From Paenibacillus catalpae (GTDB lineage Bacteria; Bacillota; Bacilli; Paenibacillales; Paenibacillaceae): DNA of 64,000 bases. Numbering within the stretch: the first letter of the stretch is position 1; each line of letters opens with the position of its first letter. Made by a program: the position numbers and the translations under genes. The notes under the pieces were generated by a model. It worked only from the letters and a program-made list of their open reading frames with translations. It had not been told where the DNA came from and did no database searches. Shown here in pieces: positions 51,125 to 60,400 of this stretch. The DNA is taken from NCBI RefSeq assembly GCF_900112695.1, contig NZ_FOMT01000001.1:1426001-1490000 (forward strand), in the 5' to 3' direction.

Positions 51125-52048
51125 TCAATTCAGCTCATAATAATCCATCGTCGAGGTCTCCACAAAACCGCAAGATTGATAAAGCATGAGTGCATTGGCG
51201 TTCTCAACGGCCACTTGCAGCATAATGTCTCCTGCGTTCGCTTCCTTTAACTTCTCTATCGCTTTCAAGATTATCGCTCTTCCATATCCCTTACCACGAT
51301 ACTCGGGCAAAACGCCTAGACCATAGATGCCCCCGATGCCGGGGGACAGTTGGATATGGACTTTCCCGATAACCTGATTGTCAACTTCTGCAAGATAGAT
51401 GGTCATACCCCTCTTTTCTTCCTCCTCGGGCAGGATCATCCCTTCCATAAGATCACTTGTCGTCTCTTCCCCCGGTTTGCCACCAAAATATATCGCATTC
51501 TGCCGGTGAATCTCCCACGCGTCGGCATTTGTCGCCTTCCGAAATACAATGCCCTCTAAGTCATTATGTATCTCCGATCGATTCTTCTGAAGATACATCT
51601 CATGCTCCGAATGATGGTACCTTGCTCCGGTTCCTTGAATGAATGTTTGCCCGATTACTGACTTCCGATCGTTTAAGAGAAGCATACTTTTGGGAGATCT
51701 GCGCCTCCACTCTGCCATAACCAGCCTGCTTAATGTCCCAAAAACTCCTTGGCGCCTGTATTCTGGATGCACCATGCCGTTCACTTCAAGCGGTGTATCT
51801 GCGCCGCCGAATTCACAAATACCGATATAGCCAATCAACTCATGTCCATCAAAGTACATGAATTCATTGATTTGGCGGATCCCCGCGCAGTCTGTTCCTG
51901 AATATGCGCCAAGCTTGTAGTCCAACTCAAGCTTCAGCGTCGTCTGATCTTCGCGGATGCACCGTTCTTGGAGTCTGTTAATCAAGTCATAGTCTTCTTG
52001 GTGAATTCCCTCTCTGAGTTTCAACCAAGGATTAAGGATAGCCTTCAT
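51125..52048 (-). CDS. GNAT acetyltransferase with two GNAT domains
   Basis: Protein of 307 residues with two acetyl-CoA-binding domains. The first has HPEYRRQGVFGTLSRLV (about 95-111), the second LPEYRGKGYGRAIILKAIEKL (in parts, about 255-275) with the Q/RxxGxG/A loop. Double-GNAT proteins of this size acetylate small molecules or antibiotics; the substrate is unknown. The N-terminus is hydrophilic, so it is cytosolic. Confidence 0.88.
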   Translation of the reverse strand: MKAILNPWLKLREGIHQEDYDLINRLQERCIREDQTTLKLELDYKLGAYSGTDCAGIRQINEFMYFDGHELIGYIGICEFGGADTPLEVNGMVHPEYRRQGVFGTLSRLVMAEWRRRSPKSMLLLNDRKSVIGQTFIQGTGARYHHSEHEMYLQKNRSEIHNDLEGIVFRKATNADAWEIHRQNAIYFGGKPGEETTSDLMEGMILPEEEEKRGMTIYLAEVDNQVIGKVHIQLSPGIGGIYGLGVLPEYRGKGYGRAIILKAIEKLKEANAGDIMLQVAVENANALMLYQSCGFVETSTMDYYELN

Positions 52049-52179
52049 ATGACACCTCTTTTGATCCGATTGTCGTATTCCTTTACTGCAAGCCTATCAT
52101 AGCATGACATTAGCAGTGAAAAGTGATTTCAAAATTGTTTCTAATAAGTAAAGAGGCGTCCCCTTTGTATACATAAAAA

Positions 52180-52202
52180 AAGTCGCGGTTTACGCGACTT
52201 TG
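52180..52202 (-). terminator. intrinsic terminator of old yellow enzyme gene
   Basis: Perfect 9-bp stem AAAGTCGCG/CGCGACTTT with a minus-strand T-run. It shares an exact 18-mer with the terminator at 25090-25107. Confidence 0.88.
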
Positions 52203-52239
52203 GTTGTAGATATGTTCTTGTCGTCCGACAAATCCAGGT

Positions 52240-53349
52240 TCAGCTCAGCGTAGCAAGTGCCTCCCGCGTGAACGGCTGCAACTCATCCGTGCGCTCATCG
52301 CGGATCTTGGCCGCCCAGGCCGGGTCAGTCAGCAATGCACGACCGACGGCAACGAGGTCGAATTCTCCGCGCTCCAAACGCTCTAATAGGTTATCGATGC
52401 CGGCAGATTGCCCGCCCTTGCCCTCCTCGAACAGACTAGTGAAGACAGAGTCAAGGCCGACGGAACCGACGGTAATAGTCGGCTTCCCGGTCAGTTTGCG
52501 TGTCCAGCCGGCCAGGTTAAGGTCTGATCCCTCGAACTCAGGCTCCCAGAAGCGGCGCGTGGAAGCATGGAAGATATCGACGCCTGCGGCAGACAGCGGT
52601 GCGAGGAATTGCTCCAGCTCCTCGGGATTCGCTGCGAGTTTGGCGTTGTAATTAACCGGTTTCCATTGAGAGAAGCGGAAGATAATTGGGAAGTCGGGGC
52701 CAACCGCTGCTCGCACCGCCTCGATAACCTCCACCGCGAATCTGGTACGGCCAACTAAGTCGCCGCCATACTTATCCGTGCGCTTGTTGGTGACGTCCCA
52801 GAAAAACTGGTCAATGAGGTAGCCGTGTGCACCGTGGATCTCTACCGCATCAAACCCGATACGCTTCGCGTTTGCTGCGGCCTCGGCATAAGCCTGTACA
52901 AGATCGCTAATCTCCTCGACAGTCAACGGCTCAGATACCTTCTCGCCGGTTAAGCTCAGACCCGACGGCCCGATCGGATCGACATTAGAATCCGGGAATT
53001 TTTTCCGCTCGCGGGCTGTACCGGTATGCCAGATCTGCGGAGCAATTTTGCCACCGGCTTGATGCACTTCCTGGACGACACGCGACCATCCTTGCAGGGC
53101 TTCCTCCCCATAAAAATGAGGTATGCCGTGGTCAGCAGCAGCAGCCGGATGATTAATGACGGTTCCTTCAGTGATGATAAGGCCGACGGCATTTTCCGCC
53201 CTCCGGCGGTAATATCCTGCCACTTCTGGACCTGGTACGCCATTCGGCGAGAAGGCGCGGGTCATAGGGGCCATGACAATACGATTTTCCAGCTTCAGTT
53301 GACCTTCTGTAAAAGGCTTGAACAAAGCCGCTGTTGTTTTGGATGTCAT
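52240..53349 (-). CDS. NADH:flavin oxidoreductase, old yellow enzyme family
   Basis: FMN ene-reductase of 369 residues, TIM barrel. Landmarks: IVMAPMTRAFSPNG near the N-terminus, QIWHTGT with the substrate-binding His, GFDAVEIHGAHGYLIDQFFW, GGDLVGRTRF and a late GRALLTDPAWA. It reduces activated alkenes such as enones, nitroalkenes or nitrate esters with NAD(P)H. The plant-type Tyr proton donor cannot be placed by eye. The start is the ATG at 53349 with AGGAGA about 10 nt upstream. Monocistronic. Confidence 0.94.
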   Translation of the reverse strand: MTSKTTAALFKPFTEGQLKLENRIVMAPMTRAFSPNGVPGPEVAGYYRRRAENAVGLIITEGTVINHPAAAADHGIPHFYGEEALQGWSRVVQEVHQAGGKIAPQIWHTGTARERKKFPDSNVDPIGPSGLSLTGEKVSEPLTVEEISDLVQAYAEAAANAKRIGFDAVEIHGAHGYLIDQFFWDVTNKRTDKYGGDLVGRTRFAVEVIEAVRAAVGPDFPIIFRFSQWKPVNYNAKLAANPEELEQFLAPLSAAGVDIFHASTRRFWEPEFEGSDLNLAGWTRKLTGKPTITVGSVGLDSVFTSLFEEGKGGQSAGIDNLLERLERGEFDLVAVGRALLTDPAWAAKIRDERTDELQPFTREALATLS

Positions 53350-53539
53350 CTTATTCTCTTCTCCTGTAAACAAAGTTTATTTATCTATAAATACAATATA
53401 TGGATGGACAGATGAAAAAGCAAGCGCTTGGAGAAACCTTGACTACTTCCCCATGTGAATTGAGCCAAGTTTTTGATGCCAGTTCCTGTTTAAAGGTAGG
53501 CTTCTCCTGTTTACCTTCTAAATAAGAGGAGTGAGGGCA

Positions 53540-54430
53540 ATGAACCGAGTTTCAAAGATTCTTCCATTTTCCAAAAATCTGTACAGCCGTTTTCGTGATG
53601 ATGATGTTCCTGCTCTAGGGGCGCAGCTTACGTATTATTTTATTTTGTCGTTTTTTCCGTTTCTTATTTTTGTGGTGAGCTTGATGAGTTTTGTCCGGTT
53701 GTCAGGAGACAGTGTCGTCGCTGAGCTTATTCGTCTCCTGCCGGAGCAAACGGGTGAAGCGGTTCAAAATATTCTGCAGGAGGTAACGAACAACAGCAGG
53801 GGTACGCTGCTATCGATCGGTATGATCGCTACACTCTGGTCAGCGTCAAATGGTGTCAATGCGGTCATTAAGGGCGTTAATAAAGCCTATGATGTCGAAG
53901 AAAACCGCCCGTTCTGGAAAGTGAGAGCGATCTCGCTTGCGGCGACCGTTGTGTTAGCCCTTGCCATTTTGCTGGCGATAGTATTGCTTATTTTTGGAGA
54001 GGTGATCGGTGAATTTCTATTTGATTGGTTTGATTCCCCGGTAGGCTTCGGACTTATCTGGGGCACATTGAAATACGTCTTTCCCATTTCGTTCATGATT
54101 GTTGTTTTTTCGCTGCTCTACTGGATTGTACCCAACTGCAAAATTCGTTTCAAAGCAGCCGTTCCGGGAGCCCTGTTTGCGACCTTTGGCTGGATTGCAT
54201 CCTCGTTGCTGTTTCAGTTCTATATTAACAACTTTGGCAACTATTCCAAAACGTACGGAAGCATTGGCGGCATTATCATCCTGCTGATCTGGCTGTACAT
54301 CAGCTCCAATATTGTCATTCTGGGCGGAGAGGTCAACGCTACACTTGCAGGTGGGCAAGCGAAGCCCTCTGTTGATAACGCTCTGCCGCACGGCAGCGGC
54401 AAGCAAAAACCACGCCCGATTAAGCTGTAG
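53540..54430 (+). CDS. YihY/BrkB-family membrane protein
   Basis: Membrane protein of 296 residues with about six helices, of the YihY/BrkB family (once misnamed RNase BN). Typical parts: LGAQLTYYFILSFFPFLIF (about 28-46), GTLLSIGMIATLWSASNGVNAVI (in parts), GAVFATFGWI-like (PGALFATFGWIASSLLF) and NYSKTYGSIGGIIILLIWLY in part. The function is uncertain. The start is the ATG at 53540 with GAGGAG 8 nt upstream. Confidence 0.92.
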   Translation: MNRVSKILPFSKNLYSRFRDDDVPALGAQLTYYFILSFFPFLIFVVSLMSFVRLSGDSVVAELIRLLPEQTGEAVQNILQEVTNNSRGTLLSIGMIATLWSASNGVNAVIKGVNKAYDVEENRPFWKVRAISLAATVVLALAILLAIVLLIFGEVIGEFLFDWFDSPVGFGLIWGTLKYVFPISFMIVVFSLLYWIVPNCKIRFKAAVPGALFATFGWIASSLLFQFYINNFGNYSKTYGSIGGIIILLIWLYISSNIVILGGEVNATLAGGQAKPSVDNALPHGSGKQKPRPIKL

Positions 54431-54527
54431 TCCCGATACTAGCAAGCGCGGTCAACATTGCGACTAGATAAGACCCGCCTGCGCAGACTCTCTGCTCTGG
54501 CGGGTCTTGGAGTCGCTCAAAGACAAA

Positions 54528-54564
54528 AAAACGAGCTCTCCTCAACTAGGAGGCAGCTCGTTTT
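54528..54564 (-). terminator. intrinsic terminator of YetF-like gene
   Basis: Perfect 10-bp stem AAAACGAGCT/AGCTCGTTTT with a minus-strand T-run of seven. A second hairpin, AAGACCCGCC/GGCGGGTCTT at 54468-54507, follows the YihY-like gene. Confidence 0.85.
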
Positions 54565-55279
54565 GTCCGTTCGTATCCGATTCGGTATATATGCGCAGTT
54601 GTTGCTGATCGTCGATGGTCGCCAGTACAACATCCTTGATATCCAGATTTGCTTGTTGAATCTGCATCGCCAGCCATGCTTCATTTTTCCCCTGCTCCAT
54701 TAACATTGCGCTGTTCGTGGTTCCTTCCACGACAATGGGCTTGACCAACGAGAATGGGGAGATCGGGATCTTCAAGTCTTTCGGCGTGACGGTTTGATAC
54801 TGAGTCTCAAGGAAGAAGGAGATCGTTCCTCCCGGCTCCCAGAGGGCAAGCGCAACTTTCTGGATATCTTCAATTTGCTGCTTGCGCAGCTCCGAGAAAA
54901 GGTGATCGACCGAAATGCGGGCTTTGCCTAAATTTTTCATGATAATCTTGCCGTGCTGAATCAGCTTCATCGGGGCTGGGTCGAGATAATGCTTCAGGAA
55001 GTTCCATTTTAAACCGAGCCATGAAGTGATCATGTATAGGATTACAAGAACAATCGTGGTGATCATGGAGCCTGTGAGCGACAATCCTTCGTCGGAAAGA
55101 GGGTGGGCAATAATGTTGCCAAGTATGAGCGCAATAATGAAGTCCAGAAATCTCAGCTGGGAGATGGAACGCTGCCCGAGCAACTTGGTTACGATGAGCA
55201 GAAAGAAATAGCCTACGACGGCACGCATAGCCCATTCAACGGCTGTTAAGGTCTCATGTTTGTGAAAAAAGTCGAACAA
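54542..55279 (-). CDS. YetF-like DUF421 membrane protein
   Basis: Protein of 245 residues: three membrane helices (about 17-36, 45-62, 68-90) then a cytosolic DUF421 domain. VTKLLGQRSISQLRFLDFIIALILGNI (in parts) and SVDHLFSELRKQQI are family marks. Bacillus YetF-type proteins are spore or vegetative membrane proteins of unknown mechanism, some linked to germination. The terminator overlaps the 3' end. Confidence 0.9.
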   Translation of the reverse strand: MFDFFHKHETLTAVEWAMRAVVGYFFLLIVTKLLGQRSISQLRFLDFIIALILGNIIAHPLSDEGLSLTGSMITTIVLVILYMITSWLGLKWNFLKHYLDPAPMKLIQHGKIIMKNLGKARISVDHLFSELRKQQIEDIQKVALALWEPGGTISFFLETQYQTVTPKDLKIPISPFSLVKPIVVEGTTNSAMLMEQGKNEAWLAMQIQQANLDIKDVVLATIDDQQQLRIYTESDTNGQNELPPS

Positions 55280-55540
55280 GGAAGGTCACACTCCATAGGC
55301 TTAAAATCGTAAAGCCCCACTATTTTTCCCTTATTTTCTGGAATTTAACCCGAGTCCCTGTTCGCTCCATGTCCAGAAACTTATTTCTACAGTAGCCACT
55401 TGTCTTGACTCAGATCCGACGATCAGCTGGCATTCATTCCTCCACGAACAGCAAGCCGCTTTTATAGTCCACCTATCGTTGGAAAGGCCATACGTTTAAA
55501 GTTATTTCGTCTAAGGATACCGGAGCCGCTCGGGCATAAG
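55280..55540. other. intergenic region without recognisable genes
   Basis: About 260 bp upstream of the YetF-like gene with no supported ORF or RNA; it should contain that gene's promoter. Confidence 0.4.
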
Positions 55541-55542
55541 TA

Positions 55543-55573
55543 AAACCGCCAGGGCACAATGCCCTGGCGGTTT
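55543..55573. terminator. strong 14-bp perfect hairpin
   Basis: Arms AAACCGCCAGGGCA and TGCCCTGGCGGTTT with a 3-nt loop. The minus-strand exit TTTTACTT fits a terminator for the DUF1772 gene 170 bp upstream; the plus exit is also T-rich. The distance from any gene end is unusual. Confidence 0.75.
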
Positions 55574-55746
55574 ATTTATCGTTGATCTAATGTATATTCT
55601 TTGTCAGCACCTTCAAACGGTCCGACTTTCACAGTTTAGTCATGAATATCAGTTAAACACAATCGATAGTTATTTTTATAGTCTAACCATTATAAAAATT
55701 TATAAACATCTACCTTCTATTTATTTAACTATCGCTTCCTGTTCGT

Positions 55747-56226
55747 TTATTTGCTCATCGCGAGGACAAAGCAAGCCATGGACGCCAGAGAAGCAATCGT
55801 CCGTACGTGATTCCAGACCGTCCAGCGGGACAAATAATTCTGCCAGACCCTCGCACCTTCGGAGCTTTCGGGATTTACGGCTGCCAGCGCGTCGTTGAGC
55901 GGAACATTGAAGAAGATCGTCACCAGGAAGGAGCCGATAAAATAGAGCAGGCTGCCTGTCAGAACGTAGAAAGTACCAGGCGCGCCAAGCTTTAAGAACG
56001 AGCCAATACCAAGCAGCACCGTGAACAGGGCTGTCCCCATAAATACAAAGCTGAACAGCGTCCTCAAAATCGTGGCATTAATTGATTGCATCGCGGTGAT
56101 GCCCTTCTCCGATGGGATGCGGGCCAGCGAGACCATAACGAAGGCCGAAAAGGCGAAGAAAATGCCCGCGATCAAACCGGACCCGAGCGCCGAAACGAAG
56201 TTCAAGCCGAGCATCCATTTACTCAT
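55747..56226 (-). CDS. DUF1772 membrane protein
   Basis: Protein of 159 residues with four predicted helices, of the DUF1772 (anthrone oxygenase-like) family: GSGLIAGIFFAFSAFVM (about 16-32), the NVPLNDALAAVNP loop and YLSRWTVWNHVRTIASL. The function in bacteria is unknown. The start is the ATG at 56226 with GGAGG 6 nt upstream. It overlaps an upstream 31-codon ORF by 8 nt. Confidence 0.85.
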   Translation of the reverse strand: MSKWMLGLNFVSALGSGLIAGIFFAFSAFVMVSLARIPSEKGITAMQSINATILRTLFSFVFMGTALFTVLLGIGSFLKLGAPGTFYVLTGSLLYFIGSFLVTIFFNVPLNDALAAVNPESSEGARVWQNYLSRWTVWNHVRTIASLASMACFVLAMSK

Positions 56227-56314
56227 GTACATCCTCCTTCGATGCGCCCACTACGGTCGCAGCCTCGGCGAAGGCCACAAACTCCCGCGGCTCCAGTCCC
56301 AGTCTTAGATTCAT
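56219..56314 (-). CDS. possible 31-residue leader or truncated ORF
   Basis: Short ORF beginning MNLRLGLEPREFVAF with GGGGAGG 7 nt upstream of its ATG; its stop overlaps the DUF1772 start by 8 nt, so ribosomes ending here could restart on that gene. It is Glu/Ala-rich. It could be a coupling leader peptide or the shrunken remnant of an upstream partner gene. Confidence 0.4.
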   Translation of the reverse strand: MNLRLGLEPREFVAFAEAATVVGASKEDVHE

Positions 56315-56439
56315 GATGTGCCTCCCCTATTCTATCGTAATTTCCATCCTACTATTTTACCACATATTGTAACTATTTTGCCGTTTAGTTTTAATAACTC
56401 GAGCAGTTTATGGGCACGGCTTTTTCGATTACATAAAAA

Positions 56440-56466
56440 AAAGCGGCAGCCGTCAGCTGCCGTTTT
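56440..56466 (-). terminator. intrinsic terminator after 155-residue hypothetical gene
   Basis: Stem GGCAGC/GCTGCC extended by A/T pairing, with a minus-strand run of eight T. Confidence 0.85.
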
Positions 56467-56482
56467 GATTTTCATTAAGTTA

Positions 56483-56950
56483 TTAGGTTGTCTCTGACGT
56501 ATCCATTCCGTCCGGACCATCGACTATATCGATTACACCGACAGCAATGATGGATACAGCAGCTGCTTTACCAAGTTTCTTGGCGCCATCTTTAATCAGT
56601 TGCTTATCGTTCTCCTTAAGGCCCGTCACAACATCTTTTCCGCTTTCGACTACGTATTCGATTCCTTGGCCAGCACCTCTAACCGTAGTCGTGACCGCAT
56701 CTCCAAGATCATCAAATCCGTTCTTCGCCTGCCGTTTATCCGCCGATATTAAACCGGCGCCAACATCCCATACACCACTCGCTGCTTGACCTGCTAGTTC
56801 ACCTGTCTTTGCCGTTACTCTTTCCACATCATTACCGATCTCTTTAATGTAATCACTATGAACGAGTTCCCCGGCAACACGCACCGTACCTCCAAGTACT
56901 CTGCCTGTGAAATCGCCCGCCAGCTTTCCAATGCCTTTCAGCAAATCCAT
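56483..56950 (-). CDS. hypothetical amphipathic helical protein
   Basis: Protein of 155 residues, Gly/Val/Ala/Lys-rich with a recurrent pattern of short amphipathic segments (GKLAGDFTGRVLGGTVRVAGELV in parts; KNGFDDLGDAVTTTVRGAG; DVVTGLKENDKQLIKDGAKKLGKA in parts) and a hydrophobic stretch AAVSIIAVGVIDIVDG near the end. It looks like a lipid-associating or stress-type protein; no family is recognised. GGAGG lies upstream of the ATG. Confidence 0.7.
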   Translation of the reverse strand: MDLLKGIGKLAGDFTGRVLGGTVRVAGELVHSDYIKEIGNDVERVTAKTGELAGQAASGVWDVGAGLISADKRQAKNGFDDLGDAVTTTVRGAGQGIEYVVESGKDVVTGLKENDKQLIKDGAKKLGKAAAVSIIAVGVIDIVDGPDGMDTSETT

Positions 56951-57161
56951 CAGAACACCTCCGTATCTTCATTTATTCTGTATAACGATTTATTGACATG
57001 CTTCGTTTCAGGGGATGAGTTATTGAAATTGATAACTGCCTCATTTGGAGACGTCCCATTGTCGTTCATATAGTAGTACGTCTAGTTTATATGCCTTGGA
57101 GTAAGCTGTATAGTTTTTTTCAAAACCATCAAATTCTATAATGTAATAAGGCAAAAAAACC
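56951..57161. other. intergenic, nothing certain
   Basis: About 210 bp upstream of the hypothetical gene; it should hold that gene's promoter. No clear sigma-A or sigma-B pair and no ORF with a binding site was seen. Confidence 0.35.
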
Positions 57162-57199
57162 GCACCACAATTGTTAGTCGTGTCTAACAATTGTGGTGC
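57162..57199 (-). terminator. long perfect hairpin (16-bp arms), terminator of GNAT gene
   Basis: Arms GCACCACAATTGTTAG and CTAACAATTGTGGTGC with a 6-nt loop, followed on the minus strand by GGTTTTTTTG. It lies 160 bp after the GNAT stop; the stem is longer than usual for a terminator. Confidence 0.75.
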
Positions 57200-57360
57200 A
57201 GTTCAATTTCAATCTCCAGCTACTGTCGTGATGTTTTGAACTATTGTTCTTGGTTAGTGCAATAAGTTGGTATCAAATAAATGTACTAATTAATTGAGTT
57301 CTTTGGCTCAATCAATCTCTCTTCTACTTGAGTGAATGTCCGGTTGAGCGCCGAAATATG

Positions 57361-58143
57361 TTACCCCAAGTAGACACCAATCACAATATTGTCGCTAAAT
57401 CCGATCGACTGATACACGCCTTTCCCCATGTTGCTCGACTGCAGAACGGCAAGCTGTCCGCCGGCAGCCTGTCCTTCGAGCACAGCATGCGCCGTCAATG
57501 CGCTGCCGAGGCCTCTACGCCGATAGGCTTCCAACGTGGCCACGTTGTAGATGCCGATCGTCTCCCCGTCGTGGAACGCAGTCACCGCAGCAGCGGGCTC
57601 GCCGTCCATAAAGCCGACATAATGCCGGAATAGTGCGTTCTCGCAGAAAGCCGCAGCTTCGCAGACCTGCACGAAGACATCGCCTGCCACTTCCTTCAAA
57701 TCAAACACAGGCAGTACGATATCCTTAAACCAGTTCATTTCCGACGGAGTTCGGATCGGTTCAATAACGAGGCCCGGTATCGCGGGTGCATCGTATGTCC
57801 AATCGGTCAGGGACATCGACATGCCGGACATATCGTCGACCTTTTTCAGCCCGATCGCCTCCAGCGCCTGCGTCAAATCGGCGACATTGTCGTCCTGAGA
57901 CCAGGTCAGCCAGGTGAATGGGACCGAACGTGCACGGTAATAATCCGCCACCCTCCCAATATCGTCCAAGGCGTTTCCTGACAGCATTCCTTCATAAGCA
58001 ATGACGCGGTTGTACAGAGGATGAGAGATATCCGATTCGTTCCGGATTACCTGCTGTGTCCGTTCCAGATCGATACGGGGGCTGTTATTTGACATTTGTC
58101 CCATAATATTAATCATGTTTTGCTTGATCTTCTCAGCAGTCAT
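57361..58143 (-). CDS. GNAT-family N-acetyltransferase
   Basis: Protein of 260 residues with a C-terminal GNAT domain: AAVTAFHDGETIGIYNVATLEAYRRRGLGSALTAHAV (in parts) holds the acetyl-CoA loop RRRGLG. The N-terminal half (NNSPRIDLER, DDIGRVADYYRARSVPFTWLTWS in parts, MSGMSMSL) is shared with the protein at 59348, so they are paralogues. The substrate is unknown. It starts 8 nt after GAGGG and may be expressed from the operator-controlled promoter at 58360-58389. Confidence 0.88.
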   Translation of the reverse strand: MTAEKIKQNMINIMGQMSNNSPRIDLERTQQVIRNESDISHPLYNRVIAYEGMLSGNALDDIGRVADYYRARSVPFTWLTWSQDDNVADLTQALEAIGLKKVDDMSGMSMSLTDWTYDAPAIPGLVIEPIRTPSEMNWFKDIVLPVFDLKEVAGDVFVQVCEAAAFCENALFRHYVGFMDGEPAAAVTAFHDGETIGIYNVATLEAYRRRGLGSALTAHAVLEGQAAGGQLAVLQSSNMGKGVYQSIGFSDNIVIGVYLG

Positions 58144-58341
58144 TGTTTATCCCTCACTTATAAATATGATTACCCGATAATGATTCTGGGGTTCCTCACT
58201 CCTGCCAAGATGGAATTAATGTAGGTAAGGAAAACGACGTATTATTATTGTCAGACTTCAGGCGCATCACACCTGCTTAGCTTTGTTACCCATTATTACT
58301 CCCGGTCTTCTCTTTGTTGTCCATTTTTCACCTGCGCAGTA

Positions 58342-58389
58342 ATGAGATCAATCATTCTCATAGTAAGAACTCCTTCAACGTTTTGTCAA
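58342..58389 (-). promoter_or_regulatory. promoter plus TetR-type operator, copy 1
   Basis: Minus-strand TTGACA (58384-58389), 18-bp spacer, TACTAT (58360-58365), then an inverted repeat with arms ATGAGA and TCTCAT around 8 bp (58342-58361) overlapping the -10. A near copy with the same layout lies at 60991-61037. It would drive the GNAT gene at 58143 with a leader of about 200 nt. Confidence 0.65.
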
Positions 58390-58593
58390 CGTATCTAATG
58401 CAAACTTAATATTTCATAATTTCTTCCGGTTAGTCATTCTAAGTTTACAAAATTTTAAAATTTTCACTTTCTTAAACCTTGATTCGTTTGGCTTGAAAGG
58501 ATTAATCAGAAATAAATTGCATGAAATTTGTTCATGATTTATCTTTTACCGATTATTCTCGTATGATAAAATCATTCTAAAGAGGTGAAAACG

Positions 58594-59172
58594 ATGACAA
58601 GAAGTAAAGAATTTGATGAAAGAGAAGTCCTTCTAAAGGCAATGCATTTATTCTGGGAAAAGGGTTATGAAAAAACCTCTCTTCAGGACCTTGTTACGCA
58701 TATGGGTATACATCGCAGAAGCCTGTATGATACTTTTGGCGATAAGCATAGCCTCTTTGTAAAGACGATGGAACAGTACGATATACAAACTAACGCAACG
58801 ATTAAGGCAGAAGTAAGTCGCGGTCGTACGGCGAAACAAGCCATACGCTTCATCTTTGATTATTTGATTGAAGTGAACGACGATCGTCCGTTAGGCTGCT
58901 TATTTGTGAATTCTGCGACCGAACTGGGTCTGAGGGATCCGGAGGTTCGTGAAATGACAAACGAAGGTTTTAATAACGAGGAGAAAATTCTGGTAAGTCT
59001 CATTCAAAAAGGTCAGCAGTCTGGTGAGATTCAGAGTGATAAGGATACAAAAATACTTGCAGCTAGTTTGCAGACTACAATGATTGGATTAAGAGTATTA
59101 GCTCGAACATTCACGGATAAAAAGAGGCTGCATCAAGTAGCAGATGCTTCCATAGCGATACTTGATGTATAA
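58594..59172 (+). CDS. TetR/AcrR-family transcriptional regulator
   Basis: TetR repressor of 192 residues: N-terminal helix-turn-helix with VLLKAMHLFWEKGYEKTSL and DLVTHMGIHRRSLYDTFGDK (recognition helix, about 30-49), then a ligand domain with GCLFVNSATELGLRDPEV typical of the YxaF/LmrA-like group. The ATG at 58594 has GAGGTG upstream. It lies between two paralogous GNAT genes; the duplicated operator in front of one of them and of the FMN reductase makes both likely targets. Confidence 0.93.
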   Translation: MTRSKEFDEREVLLKAMHLFWEKGYEKTSLQDLVTHMGIHRRSLYDTFGDKHSLFVKTMEQYDIQTNATIKAEVSRGRTAKQAIRFIFDYLIEVNDDRPLGCLFVNSATELGLRDPEVREMTNEGFNNEEKILVSLIQKGQQSGEIQSDKDTKILAASLQTTMIGLRVLARTFTDKKRLHQVADASIAILDV

Positions 59173-59229
59173 AGAATGTTCGAAAATGATCGTTGACACG
59201 GATTCACACACGGAATCACAGCTGTAATA

Positions 59230-59260
59230 AAAACCATCACCGTAGTAAGATGATGGTTTT
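59230..59260. terminator. bidirectional terminator between tetR and GNAT
   Basis: Perfect 10-bp stem AAAACCATCA/TGATGGTTTT with T-rich exits. Confidence 0.85.
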
Positions 59261-59347
59261 TATTATTACCCTCCAAAAAACAGGAACTCTTCTCTTTAGG
59301 GAAATTCTCAAGCTTCAATGCTTTAGAGTTGCAATCCTTCATGTTCC

Positions 59348-60127
59348 TCATACGAATAAATTTATGGTCAGCTCTTCCTCAAATCCATGTTTGCGGTAAA
59401 TGGTCTGTCCCATGGAACTAGCCTGTAAAATGGCTAACGTTGCTCCCGCGACTTGCATGTCGTGCAAAGCATGACCTACAAGCGCGCCGCCGACACCTCT
59501 TGTACGGAATTCCTTTAATGTTGCAACCGTATATATGCCTGTCACTTCGCCTGTGCTGAACGTCATGGCCGTTCCTACCGGTACGTCATTCAAATAAGCC
59601 AGAAAATACTTCATTTGTCCTTCCGGATCATATGCAAATACTTCGGTAAATGCATTGGCCAATTCGTCCGGCAGACCATATTCTGCCACAAACACTCGTT
59701 TGAACATCTCAAGCTCTTCATCCGTATGAACGGTTACGATTCTCAATCCTGGCACATTAGATTGGTTAATCACTTTTACTTCAAGGTGAACCGCCATACC
59801 GGACATGGTACCGCCCAGTATGAATCCGTTAGATTTCAGTGTTTCGGTAACGATTTCGTCCTGCGTATGGGAATATGTATGCCAGACGCATTTTACACCA
59901 CGTTCTCGATACGAATCGATAATGGATTTCACCTGCCCGGTCGCATCGATCTTATCGTTATTAGGTGCTTTATAATCGAATACGCGATTGAAAATCGTTA
60001 AGGGCAACTCCGTTTCGATTCTTGCGCAGTTTTCATTACGAGAAAAACTCACCAAAGGACTGTTACTGCTCAAACGTTCAAACGTTTGGATCATGTTCTC
60101 TAAGATGGCTTCCTTTTTATTTATCAT
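59348..60127 (-). CDS. GNAT-family N-acetyltransferase (paralogue of 57361-58143)
   Basis: Protein of 259 residues. It shares the two-part layout and motifs with the protein at 57361: NSPLVSFSRN, a SIIDSYRERGVKCVWHTYS segment, GGTMSGMAVHL, and the GNAT loop FRTRGVGGALVGHAL. The two differ throughout, so the duplication is old. The start is the ATG at 60127; a GTG at 60133 is directly after AGGAGGAAAA and is an alternative. The substrate is unknown. Confidence 0.88.
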   Translation of the reverse strand: MINKKEAILENMIQTFERLSSNSPLVSFSRNENCARIETELPLTIFNRVFDYKAPNNDKIDATGQVKSIIDSYRERGVKCVWHTYSHTQDEIVTETLKSNGFILGGTMSGMAVHLEVKVINQSNVPGLRIVTVHTDEELEMFKRVFVAEYGLPDELANAFTEVFAYDPEGQMKYFLAYLNDVPVGTAMTFSTGEVTGIYTVATLKEFRTRGVGGALVGHALHDMQVAGATLAILQASSMGQTIYRKHGFEEELTINLFV

Positions 60128-60352
60128 TTTCACTTTTCCTCCTTAAACTTTCCAATCGCTCACGACACATTATGATTAAATTATTTAAGCTTTGATCCGC
60201 ATTTGCTTAGTTCATGGAGTCATCGGTCAGTATCGCTGTTTCGTCGATTGGCGCATCAGATCTCCCTGTTGTGATTCAACTAAATCTTGATTGGCAAACG
60301 ACATGCACGTAATGAAGTCTCCTATATAGCTTTATCATGACCTAGTCGAAAA

Positions 60353-60390
60353 AAACGCCTCAACCCCGCAGTTACGGGAAAGAGGCGTTT
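60353..60390 (-). terminator. intrinsic terminator of FMN reductase gene
   Basis: Perfect 9-bp stem AAACGCCTC/GAGGCGTTT with minus-strand TTTTTT. Confidence 0.85.
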
Positions 60391-60400
60391 GTTCGTTTAA

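Noticed and set aside
55590..55746. Plus-strand ORF near the DUF1772 gene
   Set aside because: It has low-complexity AT-rich codons, no binding site, and runs antisense into the DUF1772 gene.
58330..58365. Conserved short peptide MRxIDLIT at both duplicated promoters
   Set aside because: Both would-be ATG codons lie inside the -10 element and so upstream of the transcript; the similarity is that of DNA sites.
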